The notes under the pieces were generated by a model. The model searched no databases, was not told the origin of the DNA, and worked only from the letters and a program-made list of their open reading frames with translations. Shown here one piece after another: positions 54,863 to 62,720 of a stretch of DNA of 64,000 nt (position 1 is the first letter of the stretch; the number at the start of each line of letters is the position of its first letter). This stretch comes from CAZMCT01 sp964564785 (GTDB taxonomy: Bacteria > Planctomycetota > Phycisphaerae > UBA1845 > Fen-1342), in the NCBI GenBank assembly GCA_964564785.1, contig CAZMCT010000004.1, forward strand, positions 6,275-70,274. Reading direction: 5' to 3'. A program made the position numbers and the translations under genes.

Positions 54863-56260
54863 ATGAGCGCTCCGACCACCGACCCCGCCACGCCCCCGAA
54901 GAGCCCGCTGCGCGAGATTGTGCAGCCGTTCATCGACCTGGTGCACGCGCCACGGGCGCTGTGGGGGATCAACGCGGCCTACCTCATTGAGGGGTTCTGC
55001 TATTTCGGGATCGTGCAGTACCTGGCGATGTATTTTGTGAACTACGCCGGGCTGGACGACATCTGGTCGCAGCGCTCGAAGATGATCCTGACGGCCGGCA
55101 TCACGATCGCGATGTTCCTGTTGGGCGGGCTGGCGGACAAGTGGGGGGTGCGGTTCGCGCTGCTGAGCGCGTTCATCCTCATGATCCTCGGCCGCGGACT
55201 GCTGGCCTTTGCCCCGAATGCCGGCGGCACGGGGATGACCTCTCCGACGTACCGGGTGGCGGTCGGCGGGCTGCTGCTGGTGGTCCTGGGCTACGGCATG
55301 TACCAGCCGGCCGCGTACGCGGGCGTGCGGCAGTTCACGACGCCGGCCACGGCGGGGATGGGCTTTGCGATGCTCTACGCGCTCATGAACCTCGGCGGCT
55401 GGCTGCCGACGTTCATGGCCCCGGTGCGCAACAACTACGGCATCCAAACCGCCTACTGGTTTTACGTGGGTTTGACGATCATGTCGCTGGTGGTCACATG
55501 GCTGATCCTCACGCGCCGCACGGTCGAGCGGGCCCGCGCGGCCGCGCGCGCCGCACAGCCCGACACGGCCAAGGCGGCCGCTCCGCCGCCCAATGCGGAC
55601 GAAGGACCGCGCAAGGAGTTCTTGGAGCGAGTCAGCGAATGGTTCACCAATCATCCGATGGCGGACCCCAAGTTCGCCTTCTTCATCTTCTGCCTGATCC
55701 CGGTACAGACGCTGTTCGCGTACAACTTCGGGACGATCCAGGCATATGTCGACCGGGCGTATCGCGGGACGTGGATCGGCACCAACTTCGAGGTCGTCAC
55801 CAACTCCAACGCTCTACTGATCTTCATCCTGGTACCGATCGTCACAGCGCTGACGCAGAAGTACAAGGTCTACAACATGATGATCATCGGCACGCTGGTG
55901 ATGGCCGCCCCCACGTTCCTGCTCGCGGTGGGTACGAATTCGGCCACGCTGTGGGGTTACATCGTCTTCATGACGATCGGCGAGGCCATGTGGCAGCCGC
56001 GGTTCCTGCAGTACGCCGCTCAAATCGCCCCCGAAGGCCGCACCGGCGCTTACATGGGCGTGGCCCAGTTCCCCTGGTTCCTGACCAAGATCATTGTCCC
56101 GCTTTACGAAGGCTGGTTCCTCCAGACCTACTGCCCGCGCGAGGGCGAGATGCGCGCCCAGACCATGTGGCTGATCTTCGCGTGCATCGCGATGCTCAGC
56201 CCTATCTTGCTGATCCTCGCCAAGAGCTGGGTCGGCCGGGACATGAAGACGCACGCCTGA
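54863..56260 (+). CDS. POT/MFS-type transporter 1
   Basis: 465 residues with about twelve helices in MFS arrangement. LLGGLADKWGVRFALLSAF is the loop 2-3 signature; AAYAGVRQFTTPATAGMGFAMLYALMNLGGWLP resembles the helix 4-5 region of proton-dependent oligopeptide transporters. A soluble linker (about 225-265) joins the halves. ATG 54863 has AAAGGA upstream. Oligopeptide import is suggested by pepT next door; lactate, sugar or other substrates are possible. Followed 31 bases later by a paralog. Confidence 0.75.
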   Translation: MSAPTTDPATPPKSPLREIVQPFIDLVHAPRALWGINAAYLIEGFCYFGIVQYLAMYFVNYAGLDDIWSQRSKMILTAGITIAMFLLGGLADKWGVRFALLSAFILMILGRGLLAFAPNAGGTGMTSPTYRVAVGGLLLVVLGYGMYQPAAYAGVRQFTTPATAGMGFAMLYALMNLGGWLPTFMAPVRNNYGIQTAYWFYVGLTIMSLVVTWLILTRRTVERARAAARAAQPDTAKAAAPPPNADEGPRKEFLERVSEWFTNHPMADPKFAFFIFCLIPVQTLFAYNFGTIQAYVDRAYRGTWIGTNFEVVTNSNALLIFILVPIVTALTQKYKVYNMMIIGTLVMAAPTFLLAVGTNSATLWGYIVFMTIGEAMWQPRFLQYAAQIAPEGRTGAYMGVAQFPWFLTKIIVPLYEGWFLQTYCPREGEMRAQTMWLIFACIAMLSPILLILAKSWVGRDMKTHA

Positions 56261-56291
56261 GGCCGCCGCCCGTCACGACGGAGCACAGCGC

Positions 56292-57788
56292 ATGAGCGCC
56301 ACCCCCGACGGCAGCCCCCCTCCGCCCCCGACCGCGCGCGGCCTGGCCGCCCGCGTCCGCGACTTCGCGGCCGCCTTCGGCGACCTCTTGCGCCTGCCGC
56401 GGGCGTTCTGGGTCGTCAACCTGTTCTTCATGATCGAGTCCATGGGCTACTTCGGCGTGCTCACGCTCATGGACGTCTACCTGCCGCAGGATGTGGGGAC
56501 CGGCGACTTCGTGGCCGGGCTCATCATCGCGTTCTTCACCGGCCTCGTGACGCTCTTCATGCTGGGCATCGGCGGGCTGGCCGAGCGCCTGGGCGTGCGC
56601 AACGGCCTGCTGCTCGCGGTCGTCCTCTGCATCATGGGCCGCATCGGTTACAGCGCGGCGCCGCTGCTCGGGCGCGGCACCGCGGCCGCGATGACCGTGG
56701 TCCTCGCCGCCCTGCTGATCACCGCACTCGGCGAGGCAATGACGCAACCGCTGTCGTACGCCGGCGTGAAGCTGTACACGGATGAAAAGACCAGCTCGAT
56801 GGGCTATGGGCTGATCTACGCCCTCATGAACGCCGGCATCTTCCTGATCGGCCTCGTCTCGCCCCTGGTGCGCGTGCCGGTGGACGATGCACTGGCCGCG
56901 CGGGCCGCCGGCCGGCCCGCACCGGACACGATCTGGCGTTTCTTCGCCGACCGCGGGCTGAGCGGGGTCGCGGCCGTGAACTGGGTCTGCACCGCGATCA
57001 CCGCATTCGCCCTGCTGTTCCTGCTGGTGCTGCTGACGCCGCGGGCGGCCGCCAGGCAGGTCCGGGCGGCGGCGGTCGGCGCGCCCGAATCGGACTCGCC
57101 CGCGCGCGACGGCGGCGAGAGCGCCCCCTGGACCGTCCGGCTGGTGCGCTATTTCACCGACGGGCCGTTCAGCAACGCCCGCTTCGTGTTCTTCATTTTC
57201 ATGCTGCTGCCGGTGCAGACGCTGTTCGCGCACCAGTGGCTCACGATGCCGGCCTACGTCCTGCGGGCGTATCCCGAAGGCGTGGCCGACCGCATGGAGT
57301 GGATCGTCAACTGGATCAACCCCGGGATCATCTTCTGCGGCGTGCCGGTGCTGACCGCGCTCACCCGCCGCATGAACGTGTACACGCTGATGATTCTCGG
57401 CTCCGCCGTCTCGGCCGTGCCGACGTTCCTGCTGACGCTGGGGCCGCGGACACCGCTGCTGATCGTCTACCTGGTGCTGTTCTCCATCGGCGAGGCGCTG
57501 TGGTCGCCGCGCTTCCTGCAATACGCGGCCGAGCTGGCCCCGGCGGGGAAGGTGGCGCAGTACATGGGGCTGGCCAACGTGCCGTGGTTGATGGCCAAGT
57601 TCACGACCGGGTTGTATTCGGGCTACTTCCTGGGCCGCTACTGCCCCGAGCAGGGGCCGCAGGATACGTCCACGATGTGGCTGGTCTACGGCGTCATCGC
57701 GCTCACCAGCCCGATCGGCCTGTTGCTCGGCCGCCGCTGGGTGATGCGCGGGTCGCTGGCAGGCGCGTCCACGCCCGGCACAAACTGA
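56292..57788 (+). CDS. POT/MFS-type transporter 2
   Basis: 498 residues, paralog of the preceding gene: both share the pattern LPVQTLFA after the linker, TLMILGSAVSAVPTFLL-like helix and the IGEALWSPRFLQYAAELAP motif. Likely product of tandem duplication, now diverged, with a longer linker and an extra periplasmic stretch (about 195-225). Same role expected with different substrate range. Converges with wecB. Confidence 0.75.
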   Translation: MSATPDGSPPPPPTARGLAARVRDFAAAFGDLLRLPRAFWVVNLFFMIESMGYFGVLTLMDVYLPQDVGTGDFVAGLIIAFFTGLVTLFMLGIGGLAERLGVRNGLLLAVVLCIMGRIGYSAAPLLGRGTAAAMTVVLAALLITALGEAMTQPLSYAGVKLYTDEKTSSMGYGLIYALMNAGIFLIGLVSPLVRVPVDDALAARAAGRPAPDTIWRFFADRGLSGVAAVNWVCTAITAFALLFLLVLLTPRAAARQVRAAAVGAPESDSPARDGGESAPWTVRLVRYFTDGPFSNARFVFFIFMLLPVQTLFAHQWLTMPAYVLRAYPEGVADRMEWIVNWINPGIIFCGVPVLTALTRRMNVYTLMILGSAVSAVPTFLLTLGPRTPLLIVYLVLFSIGEALWSPRFLQYAAELAPAGKVAQYMGLANVPWLMAKFTTGLYSGYFLGRYCPEQGPQDTSTMWLVYGVIALTSPIGLLLGRRWVMRGSLAGASTPGTN

Positions 57789-57926
57789 TGTCCCCGCTCG
57801 CCCCTCGGGCGCGCGTCAATGGCGGAAGACACGCTGGAGGCCCTTGGCACACGACGTGGCCCCCGACGCTGCATCTTCGCACCTTCCGATGAGGCACCTT
57901 CGCCGCAGACCACTGTACGAGAACCC

Positions 57927-59021
57927 TCAGCGCAGCGCCACGCGCTCCAGCACGTCCGCGATCCGCTCGGCCGCGCGCCCGTCCCATAAGTCGGGCACGC
58001 GATGGCGGATCTCGCCGGCTCGGATCCGGCCGTAGCCGGCCAGGATGCCCTCCGGCCGGATGCCCACGAGCTGGTTCGTGCCCTGCTCGACGGTGATCGG
58101 TCGTTCGGTGTTCTCGCGGACCGTCAGGCAGGGGATGCCGAGGACGGTCGTCTCCTCCTGGATGCCGCCCGAGTCCGTGATTACGACGGCCGAGTGGCTC
58201 ATGAGCTTGAGGAAGTCGAGGTAGCCCAGCGGCGGCGTGAGCTTGAGGCCGGGCAGGGAGGCGACGCGCGCCAACAGGCCGCCGCGCTCGAGGTTGGCGC
58301 GCGTACGGGGGTGGACGGGGAAGACCAGCGTGAGCGTGCGCTGGATCTCGGCCAGGGCGTCGAGGATGCCGCCGAAAACGACGGGGTCGTCGACGTTAGC
58401 CGGGCGGTGGAGCGTGACGACGCCGTAGCGGCCGGCGGCCAGGCCGAGCATCTCGAGCACGCGCGACTGGGCGGCGAGGGCCCGGTGCGCGAGTAGCGTG
58501 TCGATCATGACGTTCCCGACCAGGTGGACCCGCTCTTCCGCGATGCCCTCGCGCTTGAGGTTGGTGACGCCGGCCGGTTCGGTGACGAACAGTAGCGAGC
58601 TGATCGCGTCGGTCAGGATCCGGTTGATCTCCTCGGGCATGCTGCGGTCAAAGCTCCGCAGGCCGGCCTCGACGTGGATGAGCGGGACGCCGAGTTTCAC
58701 GGCGACGAGGCCACAGGCGATGGTCGAGTTGACGTCGCCGACGACGATGACGGCGTCGGGGCGCTCCTCGGCCACGACCGGCTCGAAGCGTTGCATGATC
58801 AGGCCGGTCTGCGTGGCGTGCGAGCCGCTGCCGACCTCGAGGTTGACGTCGGGCCGGGGCAGGTGCAGGTCGTCGAAGAAGGCCTTGCTCATGGTCTCGT
58901 CGTAGTGCTGGCCGGTATGGACCAGCCGGGCCTGGAGGCGTGGCCGGGCGGCAAAAGCCCGCATGAGCGGGGCGATTTTCATGAAGTTGGGGCGGGCGCC
59001 GCAGACATTCAGGATTCGCAC
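57927..59021 (-). CDS. wecB: UDP-N-acetylglucosamine 2-epimerase (non-hydrolysing)
   Basis: 364 residues; interconverts UDP-GlcNAc and UDP-ManNAc for surface polysaccharides. ILNVCGARPNFMKIAPL at the start, HVEAGLRSFDRSMPEEINR near 130 and VITDSGGIQEETTVLG near 275 are diagnostic; key Asp, Glu and His residues of the family are present. GTG 59021 has GGAG six bases upstream. Last gene of a minus-strand run beginning with the methyltransferase at 60827. Confidence 0.94.
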   Translation of the reverse strand: MRILNVCGARPNFMKIAPLMRAFAARPRLQARLVHTGQHYDETMSKAFFDDLHLPRPDVNLEVGSGSHATQTGLIMQRFEPVVAEERPDAVIVVGDVNSTIACGLVAVKLGVPLIHVEAGLRSFDRSMPEEINRILTDAISSLLFVTEPAGVTNLKREGIAEERVHLVGNVMIDTLLAHRALAAQSRVLEMLGLAAGRYGVVTLHRPANVDDPVVFGGILDALAEIQRTLTLVFPVHPRTRANLERGGLLARVASLPGLKLTPPLGYLDFLKLMSHSAVVITDSGGIQEETTVLGIPCLTVRENTERPITVEQGTNQLVGIRPEGILAGYGRIRAGEIRHRVPDLWDGRAAERIADVLERVALR

Positions 59022-59081
59022 GGGCAGCTCCGACACGGGACAGCGGCAGTGTAGCACACGGGCGGCGAAACGATCCAACGT

Positions 59082-59388
59082 CTACGGCGGCGCGTCGGCC
59101 GCGGCGGGCGGAACCAGCTCGATCCGCGTCCGGAAGCGGGCGATCGTGTCGGGTTCGGCGGTGGAATAGCACAGCACGGGCGCCGGGACGAGTTTGCGGA
59201 ACTCCGGTGAGTACCAGCCTTGCCAGTACGCTTCCTTCCGGCCGGTCGCGACGCTCCATCGGCCCGGGGTACCGCGTCGCTCACGCACGCAGCGGGCGCC
59301 GCCGGGCGCAGCCGACATCCGACTCGCACCCCGTGACGGAAAGCCCGGCGATCAGCATGCCCGCGAACACGCGCGGCCGTGGTTTCAT
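59082..59388 (-). pseudogene. lipoprotein/lyase remnant with internal deletion
   Basis: ATG 59388 overlaps the upstream methyltransferase stop (ATGA) and encodes a good lipoprotein signal, MKPRPRVFAGMLIAGLSVTG then Cys, but ends after 35 residues. In another frame, about 53 codons to the TAG at 59082 encode what looks like the C-terminal strand region of a heparinase II/III- or alginate-lyase-like protein (WYSPEFRKLVPAPVLCYS). So the start and the end of a gene remain with the middle lost. The lyase assignment of so short a piece is tentative. Confidence 0.55.
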
Positions 59389-60827
59389 GACGTCGCGTCC
59401 TCGTCCGGTCCGCGCACGCTCAACCGACCTGACGGTTGCCGCTCCAGGGCCGACGCCACTTCGGCCCGATGCAGCGTGAACCCCGCCTCCGTGCCCGGTA
59501 CGATCCGGATGAACACGTGCACCTCGTCCATGCGGCCGTCCCTTCCGCCGGGCTGCTCCTCGAAGGGCGGGGCCGGCTGGCCGGGTACCAGCGTCAGGCA
59601 CTGGCGGCCGGCCGGCAGAACACCGCCGCGCGATTTCCAGACCCAGTGTACGACCGGCCGGCGCGCTCCGGCCGAGTAGCCAGCCACGTGGACCGAGATG
59701 ATGTGCGATGGGTGTTCCAAGCTCAGGTCCAGGCGTGCTCCGCGGGCGCCGGGCGTCTCGAAACGCAGCCCGCCGTACTGGCCGCCTTCACCGGCCGCCG
59801 CGCCCCAGACCCGGCAGCGCACGCCGTCGGCGGCCCGTTCGGCGTGGACCCGATGCGTGCGGTGGTTCCACCAGCTCAGGTATTCCGCGGGCGGGCGGTC
59901 CCAGCTCACCGGCGTGAAGCGCAGCGCCTCGGCCGGGGGAGCCGCGTCGCGCGCGGCCGCGATCGCCGGGCGGCGCGCCGGCCGGTGGAAATCCGCATCT
60001 GCGGTCGGGGCGGGTGCGGTTTCCGGGGCGGCGCGGGCGCAGAGGTGCAGGACACGTCGAGGATCTGCGGGTGCAGACGCGGCGAGCACGTAGACCCAGG
60101 TGTTGAAGACGGGCTCGACGTACTGGGGGATGAGCCGGGCCCGCTCACAGAGCGTCTGGAGCCGGTCGGCGTTGAAGAACGAGACGTGGCCTTTGACGTT
60201 TTCCAGCCGCCCGGCCATGGGCACGGAGAAGAGGATGGACGTGCCGGGCGGCGCGTGCCGCATGACGGCGGTGAGGCCGGCCACGGGGTCGGAAAGGTGT
60301 TCCAGCACTTCGCAGAGGATGACGAAGGTGGGGCGGTGCCGCTGCATGAAGGGCGCATCGATGTCGAACAGGCTGCGGACCTCGAAGTGCGCGGGGACGT
60401 GGGCGACGGGGTTGGCGGCGAGCATGGCGAACGCTGCCCGCACGCGGTGCGCGCCCAGGTCGATGCCGCAGTAGTACGCCAGCGGGCCGTCGCGCAGCAG
60501 GATTCCCGGCGCGTAACCAAAGCCGCAGCCCACGTCGAGAACCCGCTCACCCGTCAGCAGGTAGTCGAGCAGGCGCCGCAGGCGGTACTGGTTCTTGGGG
60601 CGCTGGTAGGCGGCGAAGTGCTCCGGCGTGAGCCCCTCCCACGGCTGGAGCGGCGCGAGGGGCCGGTCCAGCGTCATCCGGCCGGCCGCATCCTGCACCT
60701 GGGCCGCGCGGGGTGGGTCGAGCGCTTCGAGCGCGCGGAGGTACTGCCACTGGCTCGCCAGCAGGCTCGCGCACAGCTCGTGCGGGCCCGCGGCGTCGGG
60801 TTCGCTACGCGCCACGGTGGATGACAT
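59385..60827 (-). CDS. SAM-dependent methyltransferase with C-terminal beta domain
   Basis: 480 residues from ATG 60827 (GGAG six bases upstream). RVLDVGCGFGYAPG near 95-108 is SAM motif I; CEVLEHLSDPVAGLTAV near 190 is the post-motif typical of UbiE/COQ5-like enzymes. The C-terminal 180 residues (from about 300) are Trp- and Arg-rich and predicted as a beta sandwich of unknown role, perhaps sugar binding. Located in the polysaccharide locus, so glycan methylation is plausible. The next gene on the strand is the lyase remnant. Confidence 0.8.
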   Translation of the reverse strand: MSSTVARSEPDAAGPHELCASLLASQWQYLRALEALDPPRAAQVQDAAGRMTLDRPLAPLQPWEGLTPEHFAAYQRPKNQYRLRRLLDYLLTGERVLDVGCGFGYAPGILLRDGPLAYYCGIDLGAHRVRAAFAMLAANPVAHVPAHFEVRSLFDIDAPFMQRHRPTFVILCEVLEHLSDPVAGLTAVMRHAPPGTSILFSVPMAGRLENVKGHVSFFNADRLQTLCERARLIPQYVEPVFNTWVYVLAASAPADPRRVLHLCARAAPETAPAPTADADFHRPARRPAIAAARDAAPPAEALRFTPVSWDRPPAEYLSWWNHRTHRVHAERAADGVRCRVWGAAAGEGGQYGGLRFETPGARGARLDLSLEHPSHIISVHVAGYSAGARRPVVHWVWKSRGGVLPAGRQCLTLVPGQPAPPFEEQPGGRDGRMDEVHVFIRIVPGTEAGFTLHRAEVASALERQPSGRLSVRGPDEDATS

Positions 60828-60974
60828 GAACGGCTCCGACGCAACTTTGACGGGCGCCGCGTGACCCGCGACGCGGTGCAATTCTAGCTCAACACCGACC
60901 GGGGGGCGAAGGTCCGCTGATCCGGCCCGCGGCAGCTTCGCGGCCGGGCGCTACCCGGCTCGCGCCGCCTTCTT

Positions 60975-60980
60975 TATAAT
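60975..60980 (+). promoter_or_regulatory. -10 box TATAAT before the ABC exporter genes
   Basis: Perfect TATAAT, 77 bases before ATG 61058. No convincing -35 box. It lies in the divergent region between the methyltransferase and the exporter. Confidence 0.35.
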
Positions 60981-61057
60981 CTCGGCCCATAGCGCCCGGT
61001 CCGCAATGCCGCGCCGCACACCGGTGCGCGGACTCAGGGGCATGCGGAGAACAGCGC

Positions 61058-61930
61058 ATGGCCGGGCAACCCGCAGCGCTACCTGTCGGCCGCCGCCCGC
61101 CAAGCCTCTGGCAGCGGCTGGGCGCGCTCTACGCGCGGCGGGAGACGATCGTCTTTCTGACGATGAGCAATCTGAAATCCGGCCACCGCGACAAAGTGCT
61201 GGGGAATCTGTGGAACCTGCTCGACCCGCTGATGTTCATGCTGGTGTACTACTTCGTGTTCGGGGTGCTGTTCCGGCTGGCGGGCGGGGGGCGCGACGCG
61301 CAGTTCATGCTGTACATCCTGATCGCGGTGCTGGTGTGGCGCTTCGTGCAGGGCGCGGTGAGCCAGGGGGCGACCTGCATCCGCGGAAACCGGGGGCTGA
61401 TCCACGAGATCAACTTCCCCAAGGGCGTGTTCCCGGTTTCGGTGGCGCTCTCGCGCTTCTACGACCTGCTGTGGGGACTGCTGGTGCTGCTGGTGGCGAT
61501 GATCGTCACCGGGACCTGGCCGACGCTGCACGCGCTGTGGCTGCCGGTGCTGCTGCTGCTGACGTTCCTGTTCGTGATGGGCCTGGTGTTCATCGTCGCG
61601 TTCCTGGGCGTGTTTTTCGCCGACACGTCCAACGTGCTGGAGGTGGTGCTGCGGCTGCTCTTCTACCTGTCGCCGATTTTCTATTACGTCCGGCCGAAGC
61701 CCGGCCTGGACCCCGAGCACGTCTTCCTGCACAACCACCCGACCCTGTGGCAGGTCTACATGTTGAACCCGATTGCGGTGCTGTTCGAATGCGTTCGTGA
61801 CGTGCTGCTCTGGGGGGACAGTCCGGAACCGCGTATGATGATCTACCTGGCGGCCGTCTCGATCGGGCTCTGCGTGATCGGCTTCGTGGTGTTCAGCCGC
61901 GGCGAGGGAACCTTTGCCAAGTACATCTGA
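61058..61930 (+). CDS. ABC-2 polysaccharide export permease (Wzm-like)
   Basis: 290 residues with six transmembrane helices. NLKSGHRDKVLGNLWNLLDP before helix 1 and CIRGNRGLIHEINFPKGVFP in the cytosolic loop are typical of O-antigen/teichoic-acid export permeases; the coupling-helix region is intact. It would carry an undecaprenyl-linked glycan across the inner membrane. It overlaps the ATPase gene by 17 bases. Confidence 0.92.
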   Translation: MAGQPAALPVGRRPPSLWQRLGALYARRETIVFLTMSNLKSGHRDKVLGNLWNLLDPLMFMLVYYFVFGVLFRLAGGGRDAQFMLYILIAVLVWRFVQGAVSQGATCIRGNRGLIHEINFPKGVFPVSVALSRFYDLLWGLLVLLVAMIVTGTWPTLHALWLPVLLLLTFLFVMGLVFIVAFLGVFFADTSNVLEVVLRLLFYLSPIFYYVRPKPGLDPEHVFLHNHPTLWQVYMLNPIAVLFECVRDVLLWGDSPEPRMMIYLAAVSIGLCVIGFVVFSRGEGTFAKYI

Positions 61931-62720
61931 AGCCACGCTGACGGCCGCCGTGCGGGCCGCCGACGTCTGGGTCGGCTTCCTGATCCGCTATCACCGCGCC
62001 GAGGTGACGTTGCGCGAGACCTTCGTCCGGGCCCTCGACCGGCTGCGCCACCGGCCGGGCGGCCGCTGGGCCGAACGCTTCTGGGCCTTGCGCGGCGTGA
62101 GCTTGACGGTGCGCCCCGGGGAGGTGGTGGCGCTGATTGGCCGCAACGGCTCCGGCAAGACGACGCTGCTGAAGGTGCTGGCGGGCATCGTCGCTCCAGA
62201 TCGCGGTGCGGTGGAGGTGCATGGCCGGGTGGGCTGCTTGATGAGCTTCGGGGTGGGGTTCAAGCCGAATCTCAGCGGCCGGGAGAATGTCTTCATCAAC
62301 GGTTCGATCCTCGGATTGCGGCAGCGTGAGATCCGGGACCGGATGCGTGCCATTGTGGAGTTCAGCGAGCTGGGCGAATTCATTGATGCCCCGGTGCGGA
62401 CGTACTCGGCGGGGATGAAGGGGCGGTTGGGGTTTTCGGTGGCGGTGCACATCAACCCCGACGTGCTCCTGCTGGACGAAGTGTTGACCGTGGGGGACGC
62501 AAGCTTCCGCGCAAAGGCCGGGTCGATTCTGGAGCGGCTGCGGGCCGAGCACAAGACGGTTATCATCGCAACGCACAGTCTCAGCCTGGCCCGCAACCAG
62601 TGCACGCGGGCCATCTGGCTCGAGCACGGCGAGATTCGCGCCGACGGAGAGAGTGCCGCGGTGGTGGCGGACTACGCGGCCTCCACCGCCGGCGGCGGTG
62701 CAGGCGGAGCAGGCCCATGA
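61914..62720 (+). CDS. ABC polysaccharide export ATPase (Wzt-like, short form)
   Basis: 268 residues. Walker A GRNGSGKT at 76-83, signature YSAGMKG at 164-170, Walker B VLLLDEV near 184-190 and the switch His in ATHSLSLA. The family phrase FGVGFKPNLSGRENVFINGS marks the O-antigen/teichoic-acid subgroup. It lacks the C-terminal carbohydrate-binding domain of the long Wzt type (about 430 residues), so export is probably not gated by a modified chain end. The TTG start at 61914 overlaps the permease; a GTG at 61950 is the alternative. Confidence 0.92.
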   Translation: MPSTSEATLTAAVRAADVWVGFLIRYHRAEVTLRETFVRALDRLRHRPGGRWAERFWALRGVSLTVRPGEVVALIGRNGSGKTTLLKVLAGIVAPDRGAVEVHGRVGCLMSFGVGFKPNLSGRENVFINGSILGLRQREIRDRMRAIVEFSELGEFIDAPVRTYSAGMKGRLGFSVAVHINPDVLLLDEVLTVGDASFRAKAGSILERLRAEHKTVIIATHSLSLARNQCTRAIWLEHGEIRADGESAAVVADYAASTAGGGAGGAGP

